The notes under the pieces: model-generated
Told to the model about the DNA's origin: nothing
Database searches by the model: none
Seen by the model: only the letters and a program-made list of their open reading frames with translations
Part shown: in pieces, positions 27,729 to 36,423 of the stretch
Position numbering within the stretch: the first letter of the stretch is position 1
Layout: each line of letters opens with the position of its first letter
Position numbers and translations under genes: made by a program
Origin: Planctomycetota bacterium
GTDB taxonomy: Bacteria > Planctomycetota > UBA1135 > GCA-002686595
DNA: 44,001 nucleotides
Reading direction: 5' to 3'
Assembly: GCA_012959785.1 (NCBI GenBank)
Contig: DUCM01000007.1
Span: forward strand, 1 to 44,001

Positions 27729-29888
27729 GTGACCGCCACGCCCCAAAAGTCCAAGACCCGCGTGGCCCTAGTGGGTGCGGGCTTCATCTGTGACTTCCAC
27801 CTCGAGATCCTCAGCGGCATCGAGGAGGTCGAGGTGGTCGCCATCTGCGATCCAGCTCTGGCCCGCGCCCAGGCCCTGGCGGAGAAGTGGTCGGTACCGC
27901 GGGTGCTCACCAGTCTGGCCGAACTCGCCGAACTCCAAATCGATGTGGCCCATGTCCTGGCGCCGCCGGACTTGCATGTGGCCCTGACCCGCGAACTCTT
28001 CGAACTCGGCATAGGGGCCTATGTGGAAAAGCCCCTGGCCCTTTGCGCCGACGACGCTCGCAGTCTCGTGGCCCTCGCCAGCGAGAAGAGTCTGCCCCTG
28101 GGCGTCAACCACAACCATGTGGCCCAGCCGGCATTCGCGCGCCTCATGGAGCGCGTAGCCCAAGGCGAAATCGGCGCGGTGCAACATGTCCAGGTGACCT
28201 GGAGCGTGCCCCTCGCCCAACTAGATGCCGAACAGTACGCGCATTGGATGTTCCGCAGTCCGCGCAACATCATCTTCGAGCAAGCGCCCCATCCCCTCTC
28301 CCAGGTGCAACGCTTGATCGGCAACCTGGTGGAGTGCAACTCGTCGGTGCTGAGCACGCGCGAGCTCTTGCCTGGCCAGGTGTTTCACGATCGTTGGTTG
28401 GCCAGCGCGCGCGGCGAGCACGGCACGGCGGAGATCTATCTCGCCTTCGGGCTCAGTTTTTGCCGCAACACGATCCAGGTCCTGGGTAGCGACGGCTGCC
28501 TGCAAGCGGACTTCACAAGCGACGCCCTGGTGGGCGAGCGCAAGACGCCCTGGCTCGATTTCTGGAACTCGTTCCTGGCCAACTGGCGCCGGGGCGCGCA
28601 GTACAAGGGCGACGCCCTGCGCGTGCTGCGCGAGTATCTCGCGGCCACCCTGGGCCTGGCCGAGCGCCGCGACGCCTACTTTGTGGGCATGCGCGATTCC
28701 ATCGCCGGTTTCCACCGCGCCCTGAAAGCCGGTGAGCCTCTGCCGGTGGACGGCGCCGAAGCGGCCGAGGTGCTCGCCTGGTGCGATGCCCTGGCGGCGG
28801 GAGTTTCGAGTGCGAGCGCGCCCTCCCTGGCCCTCTCCGAAGCCGCGGCGCGGCCCGGCGAAGTGGTTGTCCTGGGGGGCACTGGTTTCATCGGCAAGCG
28901 CGTGATTCGCGGCCTCCTGGCCGAGGGCCGGCCCGTGACCGCTCTGGTGCGCCGCACCCACAGCCTGCCCACGGTCATCGAAGAAGGCGCCCGGGACGGC
29001 CGCATCCGACTCCTGCGCGGCAGCCTTGAAGAAGCCGGCGACCTCGAACGCCTGTTCACCGGAGCCGAGACCGTGGTGCACCTCGCGCCGGGCGGCGGCG
29101 ACACATGGGAAGACACCGAACGCCTGATGGTGCAGGGCACGCGCACCATCGCCGAGGCCTGCCTGGCCCAGGGTGTGCGGCGCCTGGTTTACATCTCCTC
29201 GGTGGCTTCGCTTTACACCGGCGACGAAAACGGGCCCGCGCTCTTCGACTCCCCCGCCGTGGACCCCAAGCCCCAGGCCCGTTCAGCCTACGCCCGGGGC
29301 AAAGCCGCCACCGAAGAGGCGCTCTTTGAACTCTTCAGTCACAAGGCCCTGCCGGTGATCGTTCTGCGGCCAGGTGTCGTGATTGGCGAGGGCACACCCA
29401 TGCAGCATTCAGGTCTGGGCCTCTGGGCCCGCGACAACCACTGCGTGGGTTGGGGACTGGGCAGCCACCCGCTACCTCTGGTCTGGGTCGAGGATGTAGC
29501 GGACGCCATCGTGGCCGCAGCGCTTTACGAGGGCGACGACCTCTTCGGCAAGGCCCTCAACCTGTGCGCCAAGGTGGACCTTACGAGTCGCGACATGCTG
29601 GCGGAGTTGCGCTGCGCCACGGGCCGCGACTTGCAGTTTCACCCGCGCTCGCTGGCCTTGAGCCAGGCCATGGAGATCGGCAAGTGGCTGGTCAAACTCG
29701 CCGGCCGGCGCCCTGGGCTCGAGTTTCCCTCTTACCGTGACCTGCGCGCGCGCGCGCTCTTCACCGTCTTCGAGTGCGACCTGGCCCGCAAGCGATTGGG
29801 CTGGAAACCGCTCGAAGATCGCGAAGGCCTGCTCGATGCCGCCGTGCGGGTCTATGGCAAGGACTCTTCGCACAAGAATCCCGCGTGA
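27729..29888 (+). CDS. Fusion of a Gfo/Idh/MocA-type oxidoreductase and an NAD-dependent epimerase/dehydratase
   Basis: The 719-residue product joins two NAD(P)-binding enzymes. Residues about 10-365 are a Gfo/Idh/MocA oxidoreductase: Rossmann loop GAGFIC at 16-21, EKPLAL with the catalytic-region lysine, and the HNHVAQPAF and IFEQAPHPLSQV segments. Residues about 378-719 are an extended short-chain dehydrogenase: GGTGFIG at 383-389, ISSVASLY, and the active-site pair Tyr521/Lys525 in YARGK. Sugar-nucleotide or polyketide-like sugar conversion is the family-level guess; substrate is unknown. The GTG at 27729 is taken as start; upstream codons are Pro-rich. Its TGA overlaps the GTG of the glycosyltransferase by four bases, suggesting a glycan-related operon. 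Confidence 0.88.
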   Translation: MTATPQKSKTRVALVGAGFICDFHLEILSGIEEVEVVAICDPALARAQALAEKWSVPRVLTSLAELAELQIDVAHVLAPPDLHVALTRELFELGIGAYVEKPLALCADDARSLVALASEKSLPLGVNHNHVAQPAFARLMERVAQGEIGAVQHVQVTWSVPLAQLDAEQYAHWMFRSPRNIIFEQAPHPLSQVQRLIGNLVECNSSVLSTRELLPGQVFHDRWLASARGEHGTAEIYLAFGLSFCRNTIQVLGSDGCLQADFTSDALVGERKTPWLDFWNSFLANWRRGAQYKGDALRVLREYLAATLGLAERRDAYFVGMRDSIAGFHRALKAGEPLPVDGAEAAEVLAWCDALAAGVSSASAPSLALSEAAARPGEVVVLGGTGFIGKRVIRGLLAEGRPVTALVRRTHSLPTVIEEGARDGRIRLLRGSLEEAGDLERLFTGAETVVHLAPGGGDTWEDTERLMVQGTRTIAEACLAQGVRRLVYISSVASLYTGDENGPALFDSPAVDPKPQARSAYARGKAATEEALFELFSHKALPVIVLRPGVVIGEGTPMQHSGLGLWARDNHCVGWGLGSHPLPLVWVEDVADAIVAAALYEGDDLFGKALNLCAKVDLTSRDMLAELRCATGRDLQFHPRSLALSQAMEIGKWLVKLAGRRPGLEFPSYRDLRARALFTVFECDLARKRLGWKPLEDREGLLDAAVRVYGKDSSHKNPA

Positions 29889-31042
29889 GCCGCGTCCCGC
29901 ACCTCCTGCACATCTTTTCGACCTTCGTACCGGCCGGGCCCGAGATCCGCACGGTGCGCTTGATGAACGCCCTCGGTGGGGACTGGCGGCACTCCATCGT
30001 GGCCCTGGACGGACGCGTCGAGGCCGCCGAACTGCTCAAAAGCAAGACCCCGGCAACGGTGCTCGCCCGACCTCCTCGGGCCGCTTCCCTGCCCACAGTG
30101 CGCGCCTTGCGCGCGATCATCAGACGAGAACAACCGGACCTCTGCCTGAGCTACAACTGGGGTGCCTTCGACGCGGTCATCGCCAGCCGCAGCCTGGGCC
30201 GCGGCAGGCGCCACCTACACCACGAGGACGGTTTCAACGCCGACGAAGCCATGAGTTTTCGCGCCCGCCGCGAATGGGCACGGCGAATCTTGCTGCCCGG
30301 CGTGGCGCGCGTCGTCGTTCCTTCGCGAAACCTGGAAGACATCGCCCGCAAGCGTTGGAAGCTCAAGGCGAAGCAGGTTGCCCTGGTGCCCAACGGCATC
30401 GACCTAGCCGCCTTCGCGGAAAGCTCTGACGCTCTGGAACTGCGCCGCACGGCGGGTATTCCCAAAGGCGCTTTAGTGGTGGGTTTCGTGGGGCACCTGC
30501 GACCGGTCAAGCAACCCCTACGACTCTTGCGCGCCGTAATGCGCGCCCGCGGTGAGTTGCACCTCTTGGTCCTCGGCGCGGGAGAGCTCTCCGCCAGCCT
30601 CGAAGCCGAAGCGTGCTCCCTCGGCTGCGAAGATCGCCTGCACCTCGTGGGGCACCAGCGCGACACCGCGCCCTGGTACAGCGCCATGGATCTCTTCGCC
30701 CTTTCCTCTGACAGCGAGCAGATGCCCGTGGCCCTCCTGGAAGCCATGGCCGCGGGCCTGGCCGTGGTGGCCACGGATGTGGGCGATGTGGCTCACATCC
30801 TGCCCCCGGAGCAAGGGGACCTGATCTTGCCCCTGCCTGACAACGACGCTCGAGGTGACGCCCAGGACAGTTTAGAAGGCGCCCTCGCCAAGGCCCTCGA
30901 AACCCTCGCCGGCGACGCCGCCCAGCGCCAACACCTGGGTGAGTTGAACCGCGCCCGGGTGGCCGAGTGCTACGGCTTCGAAAGCATGCTCGCGGCCTAC
31001 CGCTCGATATACCGCACGGCTCTGGAGTCTGCCAAGCCATGA
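29885..31042 (+). CDS. Glycosyltransferase family 4
   Basis: The 385-residue protein has a GT-B fold. The N-terminal half contains HIFSTFVPAGPEIRTVRLM and HHEDGFNADEA; the C-terminal half has VPNGIDLAAF, VGFVGHLRPVKQP, the FALSSDSEQMPVALLEAMAAG segment with the E-x7-E pair at Glu278 and Glu286, and VVATDVGDV. It begins at a GTG that overlaps the stop of the oxidoreductase/epimerase fusion by four bases and ends overlapping the NUDIX gene ATG by four bases, so the three genes form one translationally coupled operon. Donor and acceptor are unknown. It differs clearly from the other family-4 gene at 8572. Confidence 0.9.
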   Translation: MSRVPHLLHIFSTFVPAGPEIRTVRLMNALGGDWRHSIVALDGRVEAAELLKSKTPATVLARPPRAASLPTVRALRAIIRREQPDLCLSYNWGAFDAVIASRSLGRGRRHLHHEDGFNADEAMSFRARREWARRILLPGVARVVVPSRNLEDIARKRWKLKAKQVALVPNGIDLAAFAESSDALELRRTAGIPKGALVVGFVGHLRPVKQPLRLLRAVMRARGELHLLVLGAGELSASLEAEACSLGCEDRLHLVGHQRDTAPWYSAMDLFALSSDSEQMPVALLEAMAAGLAVVATDVGDVAHILPPEQGDLILPLPDNDARGDAQDSLEGALAKALETLAGDAAQRQHLGELNRARVAECYGFESMLAAYRSIYRTALESAKP

Positions 31043-31635
31043 GCTCCAGCGACGGCGCCGACGAGCGCGACCCCCGCCAGCCCCCGGCCTTCGAGCCCTT
31101 CGAAGTCGCGAACTCCAAACGCATCTACGATTCCCCCTGGTGCGGACTGCGCCGTGACGAGGTGATCCTTCGATCAGACAAGTTGCAGGAGTACCATGTT
31201 TTCGAAATCTCCGATGCCGTGACGGTGGTGCCGGTGCGCACGGACGGAAGCCTGGTGATGGTTGGCCAGTACCGCTATCCCCACGGCAAGACTCACTGGG
31301 AGTTTCCCGCCGGTCGCGTCGACCAGGGCGAGACGCCCCTCGCAGCCGCCGCCCGGGAACTCGAAGAAGAGACGGGCCACTGCGCCGGTCGTTTCGTGCC
31401 CCTGCCGGGCTTCTACCCCACCGGCGGCATCAGCGCCCACTTCGCCCACACCTTCGTGGCCCTCGATTGCGAAGCCTCAGGCCACCAGCAACTCGATGAC
31501 TCCGAACGCCTCATCGTGCAGGTATTCAGCGTCGAAGAAGCTTGCGCTCTGCTCGACGAGGGTCTCCTGGAGGACGCTTTCACGGCCCTGCCGCTCTTCT
31601 ATTACCTGCGCTGGCAGGCGGCCGGCAGGCTGTAG
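31039..31635 (+). CDS. NUDIX hydrolase, ADP-ribose pyrophosphatase-like
   Basis: The 198-residue product has a complete NUDIX box: Gly92-x5-Glu98-x7-Arg106-Glu-Leu-x-Glu110-Glu111-x-Gly113. Before it lie DAVTVVPVRTDGSLVMVGQYRYP and WEFPAG, typical of the ADP-ribose/nucleoside-diphosphate-sugar pyrophosphatase branch; after it come PLPGFYPTGGISAH and the final FSVEEAC region. It is the last gene of the operon with the oxidoreductase/epimerase fusion and the glycosyltransferase (ATGA overlap), so a role in controlling sugar-nucleotide pools is plausible, though only inferred. It converges with the pyruvate oxidoreductase after 15 bases. Confidence 0.93.
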   Translation: MSSSDGADERDPRQPPAFEPFEVANSKRIYDSPWCGLRRDEVILRSDKLQEYHVFEISDAVTVVPVRTDGSLVMVGQYRYPHGKTHWEFPAGRVDQGETPLAAAARELEEETGHCAGRFVPLPGFYPTGGISAHFAHTFVALDCEASGHQQLDDSERLIVQVFSVEEACALLDEGLLEDAFTALPLFYYLRWQAAGRL

Positions 31636-31650
31636 AGGTCCACTCGAGCC

Positions 31651-34600
31651 CTACTTGGCTGTCAGGGCCTCGCGTTCAGCCTCGAAAAGTTCGAGGCCCC
31701 GCTCGCGCAGGTCTTCGATGGATAGCTCGCTGGCTGTGTGCTTGGCGAGCAGGGCGCGCTGGGCGTGGTAGTCCTGGTTCACGATGCCGGCCTTGGATTG
31801 CAGCATGCGCCAGGCGCGGCGGCGCTCAATGCAGAAGAGCACCAACTGGCGCGAGATCAGCATGGTCTTGAAGCCGCCCTTGCCGTCGGCCACCTCGATC
31901 GAGACGCCGAAGTCGGGGACGAAGGAGCGGTGCTCGGGATCGAGGAAGCGCCGGTAGGTAATGTCCTCCTGGGTCAAGAGGAGCATGATGGCGTCAAGAC
32001 TGATGGCCGACTCCGCACCCTTCGCGGGCTTCAGATGGCGCCGAAAGCGCGCCTCGGTCGCCGCCCAGTGGGCAATGGTGAATCGCCGTTTCAGTTTTGT
32101 GCCGGGCACCTTGATCTCGGCCCAGTCGCGCGAGAGGCTCGGGTTGCCCTTGAGGTCCATGGTGTCCTGGTAGACCTCGCCGCCGCGGGGGTCGAAGACG
32201 AATTCCGGCATGCCCCGCGAGTCCCTGGCCCGGCTGGCCTGGACCGTGGACATGTCGTCGCCCACACCGTGTTCCGGCTGGCAGGTGGTGAAGCACTGAA
32301 AGAGCGCCGTTCCGCGATAGGCCAAGCCATCGAGCAGGGCCTTGAAGAATTTGGGCGCGTTGGCCAGGGAAACCTGGGCCACAAACGGTGAGCCGTGTCC
32401 GCCGAGGAAGATCTCGGCGATGTTCTTCTTTTCGGTCAGCTTGCCCTGGCTCATGGCGCCGAACTGGTTCATGTCGCCGCCACCGAGCATGGGCGTGGAG
32501 TCCGAGTTCTGGCCGCCCGTGTTGGAATAGACCTGGGTGTCGAGCAGCAGGATCTTCACATTCGGACGGTTTTGCAGCATGACCTTGGACAGGTTCTGAA
32601 AACCAATATCGCCCATGCCGCCGTCGCCGCCCACGGCCCAAGCCTTGGGCAACTCGGCCACCTCGAGATCGGTCATGCCGATGTCATGGAAGTGCGTCAA
32701 CTCATAGAAGCGGGCCTCGTCCATGGTGCTCGTTGCCGAGTCGAGCAGGGCATTCGAAAGCCGCTCGGGGATCACGGAACGCCGGGCGTTGTCCATGATG
32801 AAGCTCTCACCGAAGAGCCAGGTCACCGTCACGCCGTCCTGGAAGAGCGAATTCATCCAGGGATAAGGGTGCGGGTTGTTGGCCGGCGTCGAACCGTAGA
32901 CCGTGTTGCAACCTGTGTGGGCGCCCATGGCCATGACGCTCATGCCATTGTCCAGGCGTCCATCCACGGCTTGCAGGTCACGGTGGTTGAAAGCGTCCTG
33001 GCGCATGACCGTCGTCAGCGCCTTGATGAGATCCGTGTCGCTAATGTCGCCCTGGGCGGCGATGCGCGCGGCGGTGTCGTCGGCATCCTCGCCACCGAGA
33101 CCGCAGATGAGATGGGCCACGGCCAACTTGTAACGATCGTACTCTTCGGGCGCCTGCTCCTTGAGGTCCGCGAGGCGACCTGTGCCATGCTCTTCGAGCA
33201 GGGCAGCCTTGCTTCTGAGTCGCTCGGCCTTGGCGTGGTAGAGCGGGCGCATGTAGGCCTCGGTCATGGAGGCGATGGCGCGCAGGACGGATTTTTCGCC
33301 GCAGCCGGCGCAGGCGCCGTCGCCACTGACCAGGGCTTCATACTTGCTGCGCAACATCAAGTGGTTGCGCAGGGTGTTCTGGTGCGACTCCTCGAGATTC
33401 AGGGGGTCGAAGCGGCCGAGGTACTTCTGAGGCGTGTCGGGCAGGAGGTCGAGGAAGGCCGTACCGCTCTGGTGCTCGGCGTTGAGTTCCACGGTTTCCG
33501 AACGCATGACCAGGGCATCGTTGTCGCCGCACTCAACCACACACTCGCCGCAGCCCTTGCAGAGGTCGGAGACCATGATCTGGAACACGCCGCCTGCGCC
33601 GGGATTCTTGCGCTCGAGGGAGGCGAAGATCAGGGGCACCTTCTGGAAGGCCACGGGAATCGTCTCGAAGACGGCGATCAAGCCATCCTGAGCCTCCTTC
33701 GGGAGGCCCTCGATTTCCCGCACGGAGGGCTCTACGCATGACAGGAAGCTGTCGGTCCCCTTGGCCGTGACCACGGCCTGCATGCGGCTGCGAACGGCTG
33801 TTTCCAATTCGGGCAGGGCTGCCACCAGGGCGCTCCTGTGGCCGGCATCGGCGCTGTAACCCAAAATCGCCGTGCGCAGGATCGTGCCCAGATCCTGGGC
33901 CGAGTTGGGCAGGGCCGTGTCGGGGCAGGCGGTGATGCACTCCATGCACTGGGTGCAGTTTTCAGCGATCCACAGAGGGGTCTCACGGCGCGCCACATAC
34001 TTGCTGGCGGTGGCGCCGGTGGCCGCAGCCATCAAGCCCACCGAGGAGAGCACCGAAGCGGGCTGGAAGTAGCCCAAGCCGGCGCGAAACTCCTGGTCGA
34101 AGGTCTCGGTGCGCATGAGCGCCGGGCGCTCGCTCTGCTCAGCAGGAGTCTCGCAGGTCTGGGTCGACTCGCAGGTGCCGCAGGGCAGCATGGGCAAGCC
34201 GCGCATGGAGGAAGCGTCCTGAGCTTCGAGATCGCCAAAGGACACTTCGCGGATGCGCGCAAAGCCCTCGGTCATGACGGTCATGTTCGACTCCACCACG
34301 GCTTCGCCAAAGCGGCCGAACTTCTTTTGGTACTGGGCCCGCACGACTTCGTGGAAGCGCTCTTGATCGATGTCGAATTTGTCCAGGAAGGGCGAAACCG
34401 CGAAGAAGGCTCCCAGGAAGGCGTTGCCCTGCATGCGCAACTGCAGCTCCGGTCGCGAAGTCGCGGCGCGGGCGATGTCGAAACCGGGCAGGGTGAAGAT
34501 GCGCAGCTTCTTGTCGATGATCTCCTGGCGGAAACGCTTGGGAATTCGCGTCCAGGCCACATCGGGGGCCTCGTCGGATTCCCAGACGAAAGTGCCGCCT

Positions 34601-36321
34601 TCGGCCAGGCCGTCGAGGGGGTTCGAGTGGGTAAAGGCCTTGGGGTCGCAGCACAGGACCACATTCACATGGCGCAGGTCGCAGTTGACCCGCACCCGTT
34701 CGGGAGCCACCACGAGGAAGTAGGCCGTGGGCGCGCCTTTTTTTTCCGAGCCGTATTTGGGGTTGGCGCTGATGTGGATCTGCTCGCGCAGGCGACCGAA
34801 TTCGTCCAACTCGTTCTTGGCCTCGCTCAGGGTCTCGCCAAAGGCACCCACGATCTCACCGAGGTTTTTGCCCGTGGTGATCATGCCCCAGCCGCCGATC
34901 GAGTGCAGACGCACGGCGATGGCGCCCTCGGGCAGCAGGGAAGGCGTGTGCTTCGATTCCACGGCGTAGGGGTGGTCGATGCCGAGCACAAAATAGCTCG
35001 TGCCATCCAAAGCAGCCTGGCCGTCCTGGCGCGTGATGCGTCCCTCGACGAACTCGTAGGCGCCCAAGACGCCCTCGGGGCGAAAGTCCCGCGAGCCCAG
35101 GCCGTATGCGCCCCCGAAAACCCGCGGGGTCTCCTCGGGCGTCAGGCTCGGCAGGTCCTTGTGGGCCGTGCCGTTTTGGTTCTCCAGAGCCTTGGAGAGA
35201 CCGGCGCGCACCTCGCGCGCCAGGGGGTTGTTGCCCGCCAGGGCCTCGTCGGTGCGCTCCAGAACGATCACCGTGCGCTTGCCTCGCAAGGCCTCGATCA
35301 GGGCCGCCTCGGGGAAGGGTCGGATCACATTCAGGTGGATCGAGCCCACCGCGGCGCCCTCGCGCTCGCGCAGGTCGTCAACGGCGGCCTCGATGTTCTC
35401 TGCCGCGGAGCCCATGGAGAGAAAGACCGTCTGGGCATCTTCGCAGCGATACTCCGAAAGCAAGCCGTAGTACCGGCCAGTCAATTCACCAAAGGCGGCG
35501 AAGGCCTCTTCGAGGAAACCCAAAATGGGTTCGGCGAAGTTGTTGCGACGCGCGATCACGCCGTTCATGTAGTGCTCTTGGTTGTGGACCGGCCCGAGCA
35601 AGAGCGGATTCTTGAGGTCGATCATCTTCGGAATCCGGCGCCGGGTGGGACCGAAGAGGGTGCGCTGGGCCTCGGTGGGGCACTCGATGGTATCCCCCGG
35701 GGCGCCCAGGTATTCGCGCAGGAGGCTCGACTCGTGCTTGAGGAAGGTGCGCTCGAGGTGCGAGGTCAAGAACCCGTCCTGGATGTTCATGCCCGGGTTT
35801 AGCGAAAGCTCGCAAACCCTGCGCAGGATCAGGGACTGGTCCGCCGCCTGTTGCGAGTCCTTGGCGAACAGCATCGTCCAGCCCGTGTCCAGGGCGGCAT
35901 AAATGTCGTCGTGGCCGCAGTGCACATTGAGGGCGTGCTTGGTCAAGGCGCGCGCCGCGACCTCGATCACCATGGTGGAGAACTTGCCCGGCGCGTGGTA
36001 GTACTGCTCAAGGGCGTAGACGATGCCCTGGCCCGAGGTGAAGTTGACCACCCGTTTGCCTGTGACCGAGATGGCGATGGCGCCACCCTGGGCTGCGTGC
36101 TCGCCCTCGGTCTCGATAGCTATCTTGGTCTCGCCAAAGACATTCAGCTTGCCCTCGGCGAAGGCCAGCTGGAAATTTTCGCCCATCTCGGTCGAGGGCG
36201 TGATGGGATAAAAAACTCCCGCGTCAGCGATGCGCGCCTGGGTGTAGTACGCGACCAACTGGTTCCCGTTGGTGGTGATGCGAATGCCCGGATACTTGAT
36301 GGTCTGCAAGGTAGTGCCCAT
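31651..36321 (-). CDS. nifJ: Pyruvate:ferredoxin (flavodoxin) oxidoreductase, long form
   Basis: This enzyme oxidises pyruvate to acetyl-CoA and CO2, reducing ferredoxin or flavodoxin. At 1556 residues it is far longer than the usual 1170-1230. The pyruvate/TPP half begins GNQLVAYYTQARIADAG with YPITPSTEM. Two ferredoxin motifs are present, Cys789/792/795/799 and Cys921/924/927/931. The proximal cluster ligands are Cys1004 and Cys1007 (ACAGCGE), Cys1138 (TGCNTVYG) and Cys1347 (TTCQPEHG). The TPP site has GGDGGMGDIGFQNL and DTQVYSNTGGQ. Length is added between the ferredoxin motifs and between Cys1007 and Cys1138. Extra Cys714, 717 and 723 precede the first motif. The ATG at 36321 directly precedes the family start. 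rho lies about 100 bases upstream in transcription. Confidence 0.95.
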   Translation of the reverse strand: MGTTLQTIKYPGIRITTNGNQLVAYYTQARIADAGVFYPITPSTEMGENFQLAFAEGKLNVFGETKIAIETEGEHAAQGGAIAISVTGKRVVNFTSGQGIVYALEQYYHAPGKFSTMVIEVAARALTKHALNVHCGHDDIYAALDTGWTMLFAKDSQQAADQSLILRRVCELSLNPGMNIQDGFLTSHLERTFLKHESSLLREYLGAPGDTIECPTEAQRTLFGPTRRRIPKMIDLKNPLLLGPVHNQEHYMNGVIARRNNFAEPILGFLEEAFAAFGELTGRYYGLLSEYRCEDAQTVFLSMGSAAENIEAAVDDLREREGAAVGSIHLNVIRPFPEAALIEALRGKRTVIVLERTDEALAGNNPLAREVRAGLSKALENQNGTAHKDLPSLTPEETPRVFGGAYGLGSRDFRPEGVLGAYEFVEGRITRQDGQAALDGTSYFVLGIDHPYAVESKHTPSLLPEGAIAVRLHSIGGWGMITTGKNLGEIVGAFGETLSEAKNELDEFGRLREQIHISANPKYGSEKKGAPTAYFLVVAPERVRVNCDLRHVNVVLCCDPKAFTHSNPLDGLAEGGTFVWESDEAPDVAWTRIPKRFRQEIIDKKLRIFTLPGFDIARAATSRPELQLRMQGNAFLGAFFAVSPFLDKFDIDQERFHEVVRAQYQKKFGRFGEAVVESNMTVMTEGFARIREVSFGDLEAQDASSMRGLPMLPCGTCESTQTCETPAEQSERPALMRTETFDQEFRAGLGYFQPASVLSSVGLMAAATGATASKYVARRETPLWIAENCTQCMECITACPDTALPNSAQDLGTILRTAILGYSADAGHRSALVAALPELETAVRSRMQAVVTAKGTDSFLSCVEPSVREIEGLPKEAQDGLIAVFETIPVAFQKVPLIFASLERKNPGAGGVFQIMVSDLCKGCGECVVECGDNDALVMRSETVELNAEHQSGTAFLDLLPDTPQKYLGRFDPLNLEESHQNTLRNHLMLRSKYEALVSGDGACAGCGEKSVLRAIASMTEAYMRPLYHAKAERLRSKAALLEEHGTGRLADLKEQAPEEYDRYKLAVAHLICGLGGEDADDTAARIAAQGDISDTDLIKALTTVMRQDAFNHRDLQAVDGRLDNGMSVMAMGAHTGCNTVYGSTPANNPHPYPWMNSLFQDGVTVTWLFGESFIMDNARRSVIPERLSNALLDSATSTMDEARFYELTHFHDIGMTDLEVAELPKAWAVGGDGGMGDIGFQNLSKVMLQNRPNVKILLLDTQVYSNTGGQNSDSTPMLGGGDMNQFGAMSQGKLTEKKNIAEIFLGGHGSPFVAQVSLANAPKFFKALLDGLAYRGTALFQCFTTCQPEHGVGDDMSTVQASRARDSRGMPEFVFDPRGGEVYQDTMDLKGNPSLSRDWAEIKVPGTKLKRRFTIAHWAATEARFRRHLKPAKGAESAISLDAIMLLLTQEDITYRRFLDPEHRSFVPDFGVSIEVADGKGGFKTMLISRQLVLFCIERRRAWRMLQSKAGIVNQDYHAQRALLAKHTASELSIEDLRERGLELFEAEREALTAK

Positions 36322-36423
36322 GAAAGCGAAGATGATTCGAGAGTCAAACAGTACTGGAGGATGGTGGCCCCAAACGACCCCGCAGGCCGGAGTTCAAGCC
36401 CACCATAATAGCAAGCTGGCGGG

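Noticed and set aside
33838..35802. Long plus-strand open frame (654 codons) opposite the pyruvate oxidoreductase gene
   Set aside because: It is the antisense shadow of a clearly real gene; such frames are common in GC-rich DNA with strong third-position bias.
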